Origin: Halobacteriales archaeon QS_4_69_31
Lineage (GTDB): Archaea; Halobacteriota; Halobacteria; Halobacteriales; Haloarculaceae
Length of the DNA stretch: 64,000 nucleotides
Reading direction: 5' to 3'
NCBI GenBank assembly: GCA_003021655.1
Contig: PXRP01000035.1
Location: forward strand, 32,537 to 96,536
Of this stretch, positions 18,053 through 26,763 are shown piece by piece (positions within the stretch are counted from its first letter, which is position 1; every line of letters starts with the position of its first letter). Below the pieces are notes generated by a model. The model searched no databases. It saw only the letters and a program-made list of their open reading frames with translations, and was not told the origin of the DNA. The translations under genes were made by a program, and so were the position numbers.

Positions 18053-18844
18053 CTACTGCGTTTCCCACTGCGAGTAGGTGTGGTTGATCCCGAGGACGCC
18101 GGTCGCGTTATTGAGGAGGGGGACGGTCTCGTCGGTGAACCGTTCCGGGTCGATCCGGTGGACGGGGGCGGAGACGCTGATCGCCCCGAGGACGCTCCCG
18201 TCGGGGGTCGTGATCGAGTCGGCGACGCAGAACCACCCTTCGAAACACTCCTCGTCGTCGACCGCGTACCCCTGTTTCCTGACCCGTTCGAGTTCCCGGA
18301 ACATCCGGGCTTCGTCGGTGATGGTGTGTTCGGTCCGCTCGGTCATCTCGTGGTAGGCGAGGATGCGACTGGCCCGGTCCTCGGGCAGTGCCGCCAGGAT
18401 GGCCTTGCCGGCGCCGGTGCTGTGGGGTTTCTCCTCGAAGCCGGCGTAGGTGTTGGGCGTCGTCGTCTCGGCCTCCGAGGACTGGTACAGCGTGATGCAG
18501 TGGCCCCGGTGCTCGACGACGAGCCGCGCCGTCTCGCCGGTCTCGGCCGCGAGTTCGTTGACCTTCTCGCGCGACTCGCTGTAGAGGTCCTGCCTGTGAC
18601 GGGTGTACCCGCCCAGCGAAAAAAACCGGATCCCAAGGTCGTACTCCGCGTCGCGTTTGACCACGTACCCCCGCTCCCGGAGCGTCGTCAGATAGTGGTG
18701 GACCGACGAGTGAGACATGTCGACCAGCTCGGCCAGTTCGGTCAGCCCGGCCCCGTCGGTCGCCTTGAGCGCTTCGAGGATCCGGAAGGTGTTCTCGACG
18801 GATCTGAGCGTCCGCGCGTCGGAGTCGACCTCTGTGGCTCCCAT
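18053..18844 (-). CDS. IclR-family transcription regulator
   Basis: A 263-residue IclR protein with a winged helix at about 12-70 (MSHSSVHHYLTTLRERGYVV) and an effector domain marked by STGAGKAILAALPED, KQGYAVDDEE and VLGAISVSAPVH. It is convergent with the GH115 gene, whose stop is 104 bases away, and most likely controls the hemicellulose genes. An AT-rich box (AGTTTTTCG) lies about 30 bases before the ATG on the minus strand. It is one of four IclR genes in the window. Confidence 0.88.
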   Translation of the reverse strand: MGATEVDSDARTLRSVENTFRILEALKATDGAGLTELAELVDMSHSSVHHYLTTLRERGYVVKRDAEYDLGIRFFSLGGYTRHRQDLYSESREKVNELAAETGETARLVVEHRGHCITLYQSSEAETTTPNTYAGFEEKPHSTGAGKAILAALPEDRASRILAYHEMTERTEHTITDEARMFRELERVRKQGYAVDDEECFEGWFCVADSITTPDGSVLGAISVSAPVHRIDPERFTDETVPLLNNATGVLGINHTYSQWETQ

Positions 18845-18928
18845 TTCCCGAGGGTTTGCCCGGCTCCGCGAAAAACTTTGCGCGATCTGTTGCGATTGTC
18901 AACAAGTCGGGCGTGGCCAGGACGCGAG

Positions 18929-19027
18929 CCGGTCAGTCGACGAGTCGGGCCCGGACGCGGGCCGGTCAGTCGACGAGTCGGGCCCGGACGCGGGTCGGTC
19001 AGTCGACGAGTCGGGCCCGGGCGTCAC
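18929..19027. repeat. 33-bp tandem repeat, 3 copies
   Basis: Units begin at 18929, 18962 and 18995 and share GGTCAGTCGACGAGTCGGGC followed by CCGGACGCGGG. The first two units are identical or nearly so, the third has a few changes, and a partial copy precedes them. The block lies between the IclR start and the 3' end of the gene at 19051. Confidence 0.9.
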
Positions 19028-19050
19028 ACTCGGGGGCGTCGGCGGGTGCG

Positions 19051-19443
19051 TCAGACCCGGCGGTTGGCCATGACGACGCGGTTGCCGCGTCCGCCGAGCC
19101 AGACGACACGGACCATCGCTCCGGGGCTGGCGTCGACGGCCGTGGTGTCGCCCTCTGCGACGGGGTCGCTCCAGTCGGTGTCCCGTTTGATGCTGTCGAC
19201 GGTTACCCGGAGTTCGTCGGTCCGGACGGGTTCGCCGCCGGTGTGTGTCACGCGGACGTGCGAGTCGTTGACCCGCTCTATCGTCCAGTTGGCCTCGGGC
19301 GGTTGCTCCTCGCTCGGCGGGTCGAAGTTGAGCGCGACGACGCCGACGGCTATCACCACCCCCACGACCAGCGCCACACCGACCAGGTTGAGTATCCTGT
19401 CGCCGTCCTCGAACATACCTGCCGGTATCGCCCCGACGTACAT
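19051..19443 (-). CDS. membrane-anchored pilin-like protein
   Basis: From the Met at 19443 this is 130 residues; a Met at 19416 (MFEDGDRILN) is equally possible. One hydrophobic helix (LNLVGVALVVGVVIAVGVVAL) is followed by an outside domain with VRVTHTGGEPVRTDELRVTVD. That pattern is familiar from C-terminal parts of haloarchaeal type IV pilin-like proteins. The usual pilin cleavage motif before the helix is not clear, so I do not call it a true pilin. Its 5' end faces and slightly overlaps the M48 remnant on the other strand. Confidence 0.55.
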   Translation of the reverse strand: MYVGAIPAGMFEDGDRILNLVGVALVVGVVIAVGVVALNFDPPSEEQPPEANWTIERVNDSHVRVTHTGGEPVRTDELRVTVDSIKRDTDWSDPVAEGDTTAVDASPGAMVRVVWLGGRGNRVVMANRRV

Positions 19444-19768
19444 GAGCGTGCTGACTTCGCCTGGGCCGCTAGCGCTGTCGCGGCGCCGGGAGTTCGCGGC
19501 CGACGACCGCGCCGCCGCGGTGACCGGCGACCCGCTCGCGCGTGCCCTCCGGAAGATAGAGCGCGCCACCGGCGGCCCCTGGGAACTGCTCTCGCAACTG
19601 TACGTCCGCGGCGAGGAGGACACCTGCCTGCGGGACCTGCTCTCGACTCATCCCGACACCGACCGCCGGGTTGAGCGACTCCGCGAGCGCGCACGGCGCG
19701 GGGAGGGTACGCGACCCGTCCGGGTCCGGCGACCGCCCTTCGGCCGCTCCGTTCCGGGCTCCGGATAG
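19441..19768 (+). pseudogene. M48 (HtpX-like) peptidase remnant, C-terminal piece
   Basis: The 109-codon frame contains LSRRREFAADDRAAAVTGDP, LARALRKIERATGG and LSTHPDTDRRVERLRERA. These are the segment after the zinc site and the C-terminal tail of HtpX-like membrane peptidases. The N-terminal membrane helices and the HExxH zinc motif are missing, and the sequence before MSVLTSPG does not resemble the family. I read this as the surviving end of a deleted peptidase gene. It may still be expressed from its ATG, but it cannot be a peptidase. Confidence 0.65.
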
Positions 19769-19932
19769 GGGCGGTCGTTCGGTCGCGCCGGTCCGGCTAC
19801 GGGAGCGGATGGCCATTCCGTCGCCGGTCCGAACCGACTGACAGCGGCGGTATTCGGCACCGAGGGTGTGTGACCGTCACACGACCGCCGGTCTTCGAAA
19901 ACCCTATACTCGCAACGGAAGTGCATGTTCCC

Positions 19933-20952
19933 ATGAGCGAATCACAGGGCGAGGCGGTACGCATCGGCCTCAACGGTTTCGGCCGCATCGGTCGGAACGT
20001 CTTCAGAGCGGCGCTCGCGGACGACCGCGTCGAGATCGTCGGCATCAACGACGTCATGGACGACAGGGACATGGCCTATCTGGCCGAGTACGACACCGTC
20101 ATGGGGACGCTCGACGGCGTCGAACTCGACGGGGAGACGCTGTCGGTCTCGGAGGCGGACTTCGAGGTGCCGCTGTACAACGAGACCGACCCCTCGGCGC
20201 TGCCGTGGAGCGACCTCGACGTGGACGTGGCCTTCGAGGCGACGGGTATCTTCCGCACCCACGACGACGCCAGCCAGCACCTCGACGCCGGCGCCGAGAC
20301 AGTGGTCATCTCCGCGCCACCCAAAGGCGAGAAGCCGGTCAAACAGCTCGTCTACGGCGTCAACCACGACGAGTACGACGGCGAGGACGTCGTCTCGAAC
20401 GCCTCCTGTACGACCAACTCGGTCACGCCGGTCGCGAAGGTCCTCGACGAGCAGTTCGGCATCAACGCCGGCCAGCTGACGACCGTTCACGCCTACACCG
20501 GTTCGCAGAACCTCATCGACGGCCCCAAGACCAAGACCCGGCGGGGCCGCGCGGCCGCCGAGAACATCGTCCCGACCTCGACGGGCGCCGCCCGGGCCGC
20601 CACCGAGGTCCTCCCCGAACTGGAGGGGAAACTCGACGGCATGGCCATCCGCGTGCCCGTCCCCAACGGCTCTCTCACGGAGTTCGTCGTCGACCTCGAC
20701 GAGGACGTCACCGAGGGCGACGTCAACGGCGCCTTCCGCGAGGCCGCCGCGGGCGACCTGGCGGGCGTGCTCGGCGTCACCGACGACGAACTCGTCTCCT
20801 CGGACATCCTCGGGGTCCCCTACTCCACGTACGTCGACCTCGGGTCGACCAACGTCGTCGCCGGCATGACGAAGGTGCTGACCTGGTACGACAACGAGTT
20901 CGGCTTCTCCAACCGGATGCTCGACGTCGCCGAGTACGTCACGGAGTACTGA
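19933..20952 (+). CDS. gap: glyceraldehyde-3-phosphate dehydrogenase, type I
   Basis: A 339-residue bacterial-type GAPDH. The NAD-binding start IGLNGFGRIGRNVF, the catalytic Cys159 in SNASCTTN, the His in TTVHAYTG near residue 186 and the C-terminal WYDNEFGFSNRM are all present. It converts glyceraldehyde-3-phosphate to 1,3-bisphosphoglycerate in the cytoplasm, and phosphoglycerate kinase follows at 21304. The ATG at 19933 fits a TATA box (CCTATACT, about 19901-19908) at the leaderless distance; an in-frame earlier start at 19870 would begin before the promoter. In haloarchaea the type I enzyme is usually the glycolytic one. Confidence 0.95.
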   Translation: MSESQGEAVRIGLNGFGRIGRNVFRAALADDRVEIVGINDVMDDRDMAYLAEYDTVMGTLDGVELDGETLSVSEADFEVPLYNETDPSALPWSDLDVDVAFEATGIFRTHDDASQHLDAGAETVVISAPPKGEKPVKQLVYGVNHDEYDGEDVVSNASCTTNSVTPVAKVLDEQFGINAGQLTTVHAYTGSQNLIDGPKTKTRRGRAAAENIVPTSTGAARAATEVLPELEGKLDGMAIRVPVPNGSLTEFVVDLDEDVTEGDVNGAFREAAAGDLAGVLGVTDDELVSSDILGVPYSTYVDLGSTNVVAGMTKVLTWYDNEFGFSNRMLDVAEYVTEY

Positions 20953-20960
20953 CGGCCCCC

Positions 20961-21206
20961 ATGGCCCGCGACGGACCGCTCGTCGACCGGCTCACCGGCT
21001 TCCAGGCCTTCGAGCGCCCGACCCTCGCGAAGGTCGGCGTCGTGGCCTCGATCCCCATCGCCGCCGCGGTCGGCGCGACCGTCGCCGCGCGACTCGACGT
21101 GCAGTACAGCGCCCAGGCCGGCGTCACCATGCTGCTGACTGCCCTCCTCATGGTCGTCGCGTTCGTCGGACTGGCCGCCCTCGACAGCGCCATCTGGGGC
21201 GAGTGA
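20961..21206 (+). CDS. small membrane protein
   Basis: An 81-residue protein with two hydrophobic helices (about 26-45 and 53-76). It starts 8 bases after the GAPDH stop, so it is probably in the same transcript. The N-terminal part MARDGPLVDRLTGFQAFERPT is polar. I do not recognise a family; the position between gap and pgk is its only clue. Confidence 0.65.
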   Translation: MARDGPLVDRLTGFQAFERPTLAKVGVVASIPIAAAVGATVAARLDVQYSAQAGVTMLLTALLMVVAFVGLAALDSAIWGE

Positions 21207-21303
21207 GCTCCCGGAGCAGGCGAGCGTCCGGAGCAGGTGCCGACGGGCCGTCGTCGCGGGACGGATCACGCGGTTTTTTCCTGCCGCCGGGCGACCCCCC
21301 GGT

Positions 21304-22527
21304 ATGGCCGCGTTCGACACCCTCGACGACCTCGCGGACGGACAGCGCGTCCTCGTGCGCCTCGACCTGAACTCCCCGGTCGAGGACGGCGAGGTCCAGG
21401 ACAACCGCCGCTTCTCCCGGCACGCCGGGACCGTCGCCGAACTCGTCGAGCGGGACTTCGCGGTGGCGCTGCTGGCCCACCAGGGCCGGCCCGGCCGCGA
21501 CACGTTCGTCTCGCTGGACCAGCACGCCGACATCCTCGCCGCCCACCTCGACCACCCCGTCGAGTTCGTCGCCGACACCTACGGCGAGGACGCGCTCGCC
21601 GCCATCGACGACCTCGACGGCGGCGACGTCCTCCTGCTGGAGAACACGCGGATGTGCGAGGAGGAACTCCCCGAGGAAGAGCCGGAAGTGAAAGCCGAGA
21701 CCGAGTTCGTCCGGACGCTCGCGCCGGCGTTCGACGCCTACGTCAACGACGCGTACTCGGCGGCCCACCGCTCGCACGCCTCGCTCGTGGGCTTCCCGCT
21801 CGTGATGGACGCCTACGCCGGACGGGTGATGGAGACCGAATACGAGGCCAACACCGCCATCGCGGCCCGGGAGTTCGACGGGCAGGTGACGATGGTGGTC
21901 GGTGGCACCAAGGCCACGGACGTCATCGACGTGATGTCCCACCTCGGCGAGAAGGTCGACGACTTCCTGTTGGGCGGGATCGCGGGCGAACTGTTCCTCC
22001 GGGCCGCGGGCTATCCCGTGGGGTTCGACCTCGACCCCGAGGCGGACCTGTACGACAGCCAGTGGGAGGCCAACCACGACCTCATCGAGGAGATGCTCGA
22101 CGAGCGCGGCGACCAGATCACGCTGGCGACTGACCTGGCCTACGAGGACCCCGACGGCGAGCGCGCGGAGGTCGCCGTCGAGGCGGTCGACGAGAAGGAC
22201 GTCTCCTTCCTGGACGTCGGCACCGACACCGCGGAGGGGTACGCTGACGTGGTGCGCGAGTCGGAGGCGGTGTTCGTCAAGGGCGCGCTGGGCGTCTTCG
22301 AGGACGAGCGGTTCTCGGTCGGGACGGTCACGGTCCTGGAGGCCATCGCGGAGACGGACTGTTTCTCGGTCGTGGGCGGGGGCGACACCTCCCGTGCCGT
22401 CGAGATGTACGGGATGAGCGAAGAGGAGTTCGGGCACGTCTCGATCGCGGGCGGGGCCTACATCCGGGCGCTGACCGGCGCCGACCTGGTCGGCGTCGAG
22501 GTGCTCGAACGGGCGGCCGCGCGCTGA
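21304..22527 (+). CDS. pgk: phosphoglycerate kinase
   Basis: A 407-residue PGK. It has the N-terminal RVLVRLDLNSPVEDG substrate loop, the DNRRFSRHAGTV segment, the LLENTRM and DAYVNDAYSAAHR motifs, the hinge region VTMVVGGTKATDVI, and the glycine-rich nucleotide site FSVVGGGDTSRAVE near the end. It transfers phosphate from 1,3-bisphosphoglycerate to ADP, directly after GAPDH in glycolysis. An AT-rich box (CGGTTTTTTCC, about 21270-21280) lies about 28 bases before the ATG, so it has its own promoter despite following gap. Confidence 0.95.
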   Translation: MAAFDTLDDLADGQRVLVRLDLNSPVEDGEVQDNRRFSRHAGTVAELVERDFAVALLAHQGRPGRDTFVSLDQHADILAAHLDHPVEFVADTYGEDALAAIDDLDGGDVLLLENTRMCEEELPEEEPEVKAETEFVRTLAPAFDAYVNDAYSAAHRSHASLVGFPLVMDAYAGRVMETEYEANTAIAAREFDGQVTMVVGGTKATDVIDVMSHLGEKVDDFLLGGIAGELFLRAAGYPVGFDLDPEADLYDSQWEANHDLIEEMLDERGDQITLATDLAYEDPDGERAEVAVEAVDEKDVSFLDVGTDTAEGYADVVRESEAVFVKGALGVFEDERFSVGTVTVLEAIAETDCFSVVGGGDTSRAVEMYGMSEEEFGHVSIAGGAYIRALTGADLVGVEVLERAAAR

Positions 22528-22545
22528 GTACCGGCGACCGGGACG

Positions 22546-22623
22546 GCGGGGCCGACGCTGCGGGCGTCCCGGCGGGGCCGACGCCACGGGCGTCCCGGCG
22601 GGGCCGACGCCACGGGTGTCCCG
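22546..22623. repeat. 26-bp tandem repeat, 3 copies
   Basis: Units at 22546, 22572 and 22598 share GCGGGGCCGACGC and GGGCGTCCCG, with a partial fourth after 22624. It starts 18 bases after the pgk stop. The rest of the gap to 22771 holds a TATA-like box (TTCATTAGG, about 22741) and nothing else that I see. Confidence 0.9.
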
Positions 22624-22770
22624 GCGGGGTGGCGGCCGGACTCACTCCCGACACCCGACGACGCCCCTTCGCGGACCAGGAACTATAGGGGGTCAAATCG
22701 CCGTTTGACCTGCAGTTGGCCCGGACGGCGACCGCCCACGTTCATTAGGGGGGCGGTCGAACCGCCGGTC

Positions 22771-23265
22771 ATGCACCTGGGGATCGTCTCGGACACGCAC
22801 GACGACACCGACAACGCAGCGGAAGCCGCCGACGTCTTCCAGCGGGAGGGCGTCGACGCCATCGTCCACTGTGGCGACGTGGTCGCGCCCTTCACCGCGG
22901 CGGAGTTCGACGTCGGTATCGAGTTCCACGCAGTGCGGGGCAACAACGACGGCGAGTGGGCGCTGGCCGACACGGTCAGCGATTTCGGCACCTACCACGG
23001 CGAACTCGCGGAACTGGCGTTCGACGGCCGGGAAATCGCCGTCTCCCACGGGACGCGCGAGGCGACCGTCGACGCGCTCGTCGGGTGTGGCAACTACGAC
23101 TACGTCTTCCACGGCCACACCCACGAGTACGCCCACGAGGAACACGACGGCACCGTCCGGATCAACCCCGGCGGCCTCCCCTTCGAGGAGGCCCCGGACC
23201 CGCCGCGTGCGGTCGTCCTGGACGTCCCCAGCGGCGACGTCGACAGCTACGAACTCGGCGTCTGA
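22771..23265 (+). CDS. metallophosphoesterase, YfcE/MJ0936 family
   Basis: A 164-residue calcineurin-like phosphodiesterase. All metal motifs are visible: SDTHDD (Asp8, His10), HCGDVV, RGNNDGEW, SHGT and the closing HGHTHEY. Its size and the GDxxNPG-like end (RINPGG) fit the YfcE/MJ0936 group of small phosphodiesterases. The natural substrate is usually unknown. I chose the ATG at 22771 because TTCATTAGG lies about 28 bases upstream and the family begins exactly there; the frame opens at 22705. Confidence 0.9.
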   Translation: MHLGIVSDTHDDTDNAAEAADVFQREGVDAIVHCGDVVAPFTAAEFDVGIEFHAVRGNNDGEWALADTVSDFGTYHGELAELAFDGREIAVSHGTREATVDALVGCGNYDYVFHGHTHEYAHEEHDGTVRINPGGLPFEEAPDPPRAVVLDVPSGDVDSYELGV

Positions 23266-23367
23266 CCGCCCGCGAGGGAGCGTCTTCGACACGTAAAGCT
23301 CCCGCGGGACCGGGTGCTCTCGCCGGGAGGGAAGGCTTCTATACGGTGGTGTGTGCACGGTCGGACG

Positions 23368-23439
23368 ATGACAATCACGACGGCGGAGACGGTGACAGCG
23401 CAGGGTCGTCACGACGGCGGGTGGTCGGCGTGGAGATAG
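23368..23439 (+). CDS. short upstream ORF overlapping the start of dgoD
   Basis: An ATG at 23368 opens 23 codons (MTITTAETVT... ending SAWR) and stops with TAG at 23437. It lies 25-30 bases after the TATA-like CTTCTATACGG (about 23335-23345), the normal place for a leaderless start. The dgoD frame begins at GTG 23421 or 23430 in another frame, inside this ORF. It could be a leader peptide that couples translation, or the true N-terminus separated by a frameshift. Confidence 0.4.
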   Translation: MTITTAETVTAQGRHDGGWSAWR

Positions 23440-24578
23440 TCGACTACGACCTGTTCCACGTGCCCCCGCGGTGGCTCTTCCTGCGGGTCGAGACCGACAC
23501 CGGCCTCGTCGGCTGGGGCGAGCCGGTCGTCGAGGGACGCGCACGGACCGTACAGACTGCGGTCGAGGAACTGTTCGAGAGCTACCTGCTCGGCGCGGAC
23601 CCGCGCCGGATCGAGGACCACTGGCAGGCGATGTACCGCGGCGGCTTCTATCGCGGCGGGCCGGTCCTCATGTCGGCCATCGCGGGCGTCGACCAGGCGC
23701 TGTGGGACATCAAGGGCAAGCACCTGGGCGTCCCGGTGTACGAACTGCTGGGCGGGCCCGCCCGCGACCGCGTCAGGGTCTACCAGTGGATCGGCGGCGA
23801 CCGCCCGGCGGACGTGGCCCGGCAGGCCGCCGAGCAGGTCGAGGCGGGCTTTACCGCGCTGAAGATGAACGCCACCGCGGAGATGCGCCGCGTCGAGAAC
23901 CCCGCGGCGGTGGAGGCGGCCGTCGACCGCCTCGGCGCGGTCCGCGAGGCCGTCGGCGACGAGGTCGACGTCGCCGTCGACTTCCACGGCCGCGTCGCCA
24001 AGCCGATGGCGAAGAAACTCGCCGCCGCCCTGGAGGTCCACGACCCCATGTTCGTCGAGGAACCGGTCGCGCCGGGCCACGAGGACGCTTTCCCCGCGGT
24101 CGCGGCCCACACCTCGACGCCCATCGCGGCCGGCGAGCGCCTCTACTCGCGGTGGGACTTCAAGGAGGTCTTCGAGAGCGGCGCCGTCGACGTGGCCCAG
24201 CCGGACCTCTCGCACGCCGGCGGCATCAGCGAGGTGAAACGCATCGCGGCGATGGCCGAGGCCTACGACGTGGCGCTGGCCCCCCACTGTCCGCTGGGGC
24301 CGGTCGCGCTGGCTTCCTGCATCCAGGTCGACGCCGCCGTCGGCAACGCGCTCATCCAGGAACAGAGCCTCGACATCCACTACAACGAGGGGACCGACGA
24401 ACTCGATTACCTCGCGGACCCGTCGGTGTTCGACTACGACGAGGGCTACGTGGACCTGCCCGCCGACCCGGGGCTGGGCATCGAGATAGACGAGGCTGTC
24501 GTCCGCGAGCGGGCCGGCGACCTCGACTGGCACAACCCCGTCTGGCGCCACGACGACGGCAGCGTCGCCGAGTGGTGA
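23421..24578 (+). CDS. dgoD: D-galactonate dehydratase, DgoD-type
   Basis: From GTG 23421 the protein has 385 residues, close to E. coli DgoD (382). Ligand and catalytic residues appear at the same spacing: Asp187 and His189 (VDFHGRV), Glu213 (VEEP), Glu239 (GERL) and His289 (APHCPLGP). The family-specific IQEQSLDIHYNEG is present. It converts D-galactonate to 2-keto-3-deoxygalactonate. The start is uncertain: no ATG is in frame near the beginning, GTG at 23421 or 23430 matches the family's N-terminus, and a short ORF overlaps it. This is a second, clearly different enolase-superfamily enzyme from that at 8744. Confidence 0.87.
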   Translation: MVGVEIVDYDLFHVPPRWLFLRVETDTGLVGWGEPVVEGRARTVQTAVEELFESYLLGADPRRIEDHWQAMYRGGFYRGGPVLMSAIAGVDQALWDIKGKHLGVPVYELLGGPARDRVRVYQWIGGDRPADVARQAAEQVEAGFTALKMNATAEMRRVENPAAVEAAVDRLGAVREAVGDEVDVAVDFHGRVAKPMAKKLAAALEVHDPMFVEEPVAPGHEDAFPAVAAHTSTPIAAGERLYSRWDFKEVFESGAVDVAQPDLSHAGGISEVKRIAAMAEAYDVALAPHCPLGPVALASCIQVDAAVGNALIQEQSLDIHYNEGTDELDYLADPSVFDYDEGYVDLPADPGLGIEIDEAVVRERAGDLDWHNPVWRHDDGSVAEW

Positions 24579-24676
24579 CCGGCCGACCCGCCTGCCCCGA
24601 AAGGCGCGGCGAGCGGCTCAGCCCCCCGGGCGGGTGCGCAGGGCAGTCGACCCCGGGGGTGGGTGTGGCGGTCTCT

Positions 24677-24766
24677 CGACCGTCAGGCAGTCAGCCGGCC
24701 GGGGCAGGCGTGGCAGGCCCCCGACCGTCAGGCAGTCAGTCGGCTTGGGTAGGTGTGGTAGTCCCG
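24677..24766. repeat. 45-bp imperfect repeat over a gene end
   Basis: CGACCGTCAGGCAGTCAG occurs at 24677 and 24722. The following ~25 bases are also similar, so the 3' end of the lipoprotein gene (stop at 24736) has a degenerate second copy downstream. A weaker third copy lies before 24677. Confidence 0.65.
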
Positions 24767-25671
24767 TCGTCGGCCGTTTCGTTCGGGCGTTCGACCGTCC
24801 CGACCGATATCTCGACCGGTTCCTCGCCGGCGTCCGCTTTCAGTTGCGTGACCCAGTCGGGTTCGGGGACGGTCGTCGTGCCGACGTCCGCGTAGGTGTA
24901 CCGGCCCTCGACGGCGACCCGTTCGCCCGCGCCGGACAGCGTGTACTCGTAGTGGACCGACCGGAGGTAGCCGTCAGGGTGGACCCAGACGGTGGCCGCG
25001 AACCGCCGGACCTCGTAGTCGGTGTAGGCCCGTTCGAGGTACGGCGGGGTCGACCGTACGACCAGTCGGGTGTAGCGCGTCCCCTCGTGGGTGACGACGT
25101 CGCCGTCCACGGCACCCGTTTCGAGGACCGACCCGACGAACGGCAGGGGGTGGGTCGCGTACCGCTCGCGCGCGGTCACCTCGACCGCGCCCGTGATGGC
25201 CTCGCTGGACGCCGACGGTTCGAGGACGCGCCGATAGAGCCCGCTCCGGTCCACGTAGAGGATGGGGTTCTCGGTCTCCCCGGATGCGGGGGTCTCGTCG
25301 ATGCCGACGCGGAACCGGGAGTCGTTCTCGACGGCGAACTCCTTGCGGAACTCGTCTGCGGCCCGCCCGCTGCCGCCGGCCGCGCGGCGCACCCACACCA
25401 GCCTGTAGGAGTGGCTGGCGAGATACCGGACGTGCGCCGAGAGCAACGCCTCGACGTCGGTGACGGTCGCCCCTTCGATGCCCGGGACCCCCGTCCCTCC
25501 CCGGGCGAGGACCGTCCGTATCGGCGTCGTCGGCTCCTGGTCCAGCGGGACGGCCGTCACCGTCTCCCCGCGGTCCGACGTCGACTCCGCCGGGCCGAGC
25601 GCGCTACAGCCCGCCAGCACCGCTACCAGAACGACCGCCCCGGCCACGGGCAGTCCGTCGCGGTGTACCAT
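24736..25671 (-). CDS. haloarchaeal lipoprotein of unknown function
   Basis: A 311-residue protein starting MVHRDGLPVAGAVVLVAVLAGC, a signal peptide with a lipobox (VLAGC) and no Tat twin arginine that I can see. The mature part is acidic, with mixed strands such as HYEYTLSGAGERVAVEGRYT and a repeated mention of lipoprotein-like WVHPDGYLRSV. I have seen such patterns in haloarchaeal proteins annotated only as hypothetical. No catalytic motif is evident. It is divergent from the RNase H-like gene. Confidence 0.7.
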   Translation of the reverse strand: MVHRDGLPVAGAVVLVAVLAGCSALGPAESTSDRGETVTAVPLDQEPTTPIRTVLARGGTGVPGIEGATVTDVEALLSAHVRYLASHSYRLVWVRRAAGGSGRAADEFRKEFAVENDSRFRVGIDETPASGETENPILYVDRSGLYRRVLEPSASSEAITGAVEVTARERYATHPLPFVGSVLETGAVDGDVVTHEGTRYTRLVVRSTPPYLERAYTDYEVRRFAATVWVHPDGYLRSVHYEYTLSGAGERVAVEGRYTYADVGTTTVPEPDWVTQLKADAGEEPVEISVGTVERPNETADDGTTTPTQAD

Positions 25672-25755
25672 TGTCCGGGCTAGGACGGTGACACACATAA
25701 GCGTCACTCGCCCGCGGGAGAAAGGACAAAGAGGGTCGGGGACACACGGTCGCAC

Positions 25756-26532
25756 GTGCGCATCGAGAACAGCTTCATACCGGTCGAGGGGGTCGGCGAA
25801 CGGACGGAGCGGCGCCTCTGGGAGGCGGGCGTCACCCGCTGGGAGGCGTTCGACCCGGCGGTCGTCGGCCCGACGACCGCCGACCGCATCGAGTCGTTCG
25901 TCTCGACCGCCCGGGCGCGCCTCGACGACGGCGACGCCGCGTTCTTCCGGGAGACCTTCCCCTCGGGGTGTCACTGGCGCTGCTACGAGAACTTCCGGGA
26001 GGGGGCGTGTTTCCTCGACATCGAGACGACCGGCCTCGACCGGCACCGCGACGACGTGACCGTCGTGGGCCTCCACCGGCCCGGCGAGACGACGACGCTC
26101 GTCGCCGGGCGCGACCTCACGGTCCGGCGCCTCGGGCGCCACCTCGACGACGCCGACCTGCTGGTCACGTTCAACGGCAAGCGCTTCGACGTCCCCTTTC
26201 TGGAGTCGGCCTTCGACGTCTCCGTCGACGTCCCCCACGTCGACCTGATGTACGCCTGCCGCGAACTCGGGCTGACCGGCGGGCTCAAACAGGTCGAACG
26301 CGGGGTGGGGATCGACCGCGACAGGCCCGACCTCTCGGGCGAGGACGCCGTCCGCCTCTGGCGGGAGTACGAACGCGGCGACGACGCCGCCCTGGAGACG
26401 CTCGTCTCGTACAACCGCGACGACACCGAGAACCTCCGGACGCTGATGGAACTGGTCGCCAACCGCCTCGACGACACCGTCTTCGACGCGCCCGACGCCG
26501 GCTCCGGTGCGCCCGGCGCCGACGGCGACTGA
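25756..26532 (+). CDS. ribonuclease H-like domain protein (predicted 3'-5' exonuclease)
   Basis: A 258-residue protein from a GTG start. A helix-hairpin-like N-terminus (VEGVGERTERRLWEAGVTRW) precedes an RNase H-fold exonuclease domain with the acidic motifs FLDIETTG (near 91), TFNGKRFDVPFLE (near 137) and YNRDDTENL (near 222). This arrangement matches the YprB-type RNase_H_2 family of predicted DEDD exonucleases. The target nucleic acid is not known. Its 3' end, including the stop codon, is repeated 60 bases downstream. Confidence 0.82.
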   Translation: MRIENSFIPVEGVGERTERRLWEAGVTRWEAFDPAVVGPTTADRIESFVSTARARLDDGDAAFFRETFPSGCHWRCYENFREGACFLDIETTGLDRHRDDVTVVGLHRPGETTTLVAGRDLTVRRLGRHLDDADLLVTFNGKRFDVPFLESAFDVSVDVPHVDLMYACRELGLTGGLKQVERGVGIDRDRPDLSGEDAVRLWREYERGDDAALETLVSYNRDDTENLRTLMELVANRLDDTVFDAPDAGSGAPGADGD

Positions 26533-26594
26533 CGACCCCCGACCCGTTCCGGGCTGTCCTGCCCCGGCGCGCCCGGCGCCGACGGCGACTGACG
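26509..26594. repeat. 26-bp direct repeat, period 60, containing a stop codon
   Basis: Bases 26509-26534 and 26569-26594 are identical and read the last codons and TGA of the RNase H-like gene. The gene end has evidently been duplicated in tandem. The remaining gap to 26764 shows only a TATA-like CTCTTAACG near 26735. Confidence 0.85.
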
Positions 26595-26763
26595 GCCCGC
26601 TACCCGACGGGCCTCGTCCTGGCGGGGCATGACTCGACCCGACCGGTCCCGTCCCGGCGGGTCACGACTCGTGTGGCAAGCGGGACCTCTCGCGGCCACC
26701 GGTGGCGCGAGCGCGGGAGGGGACCTAAAGACTCTTAACGAGGCCCGGCACAAGCAGTAACAG

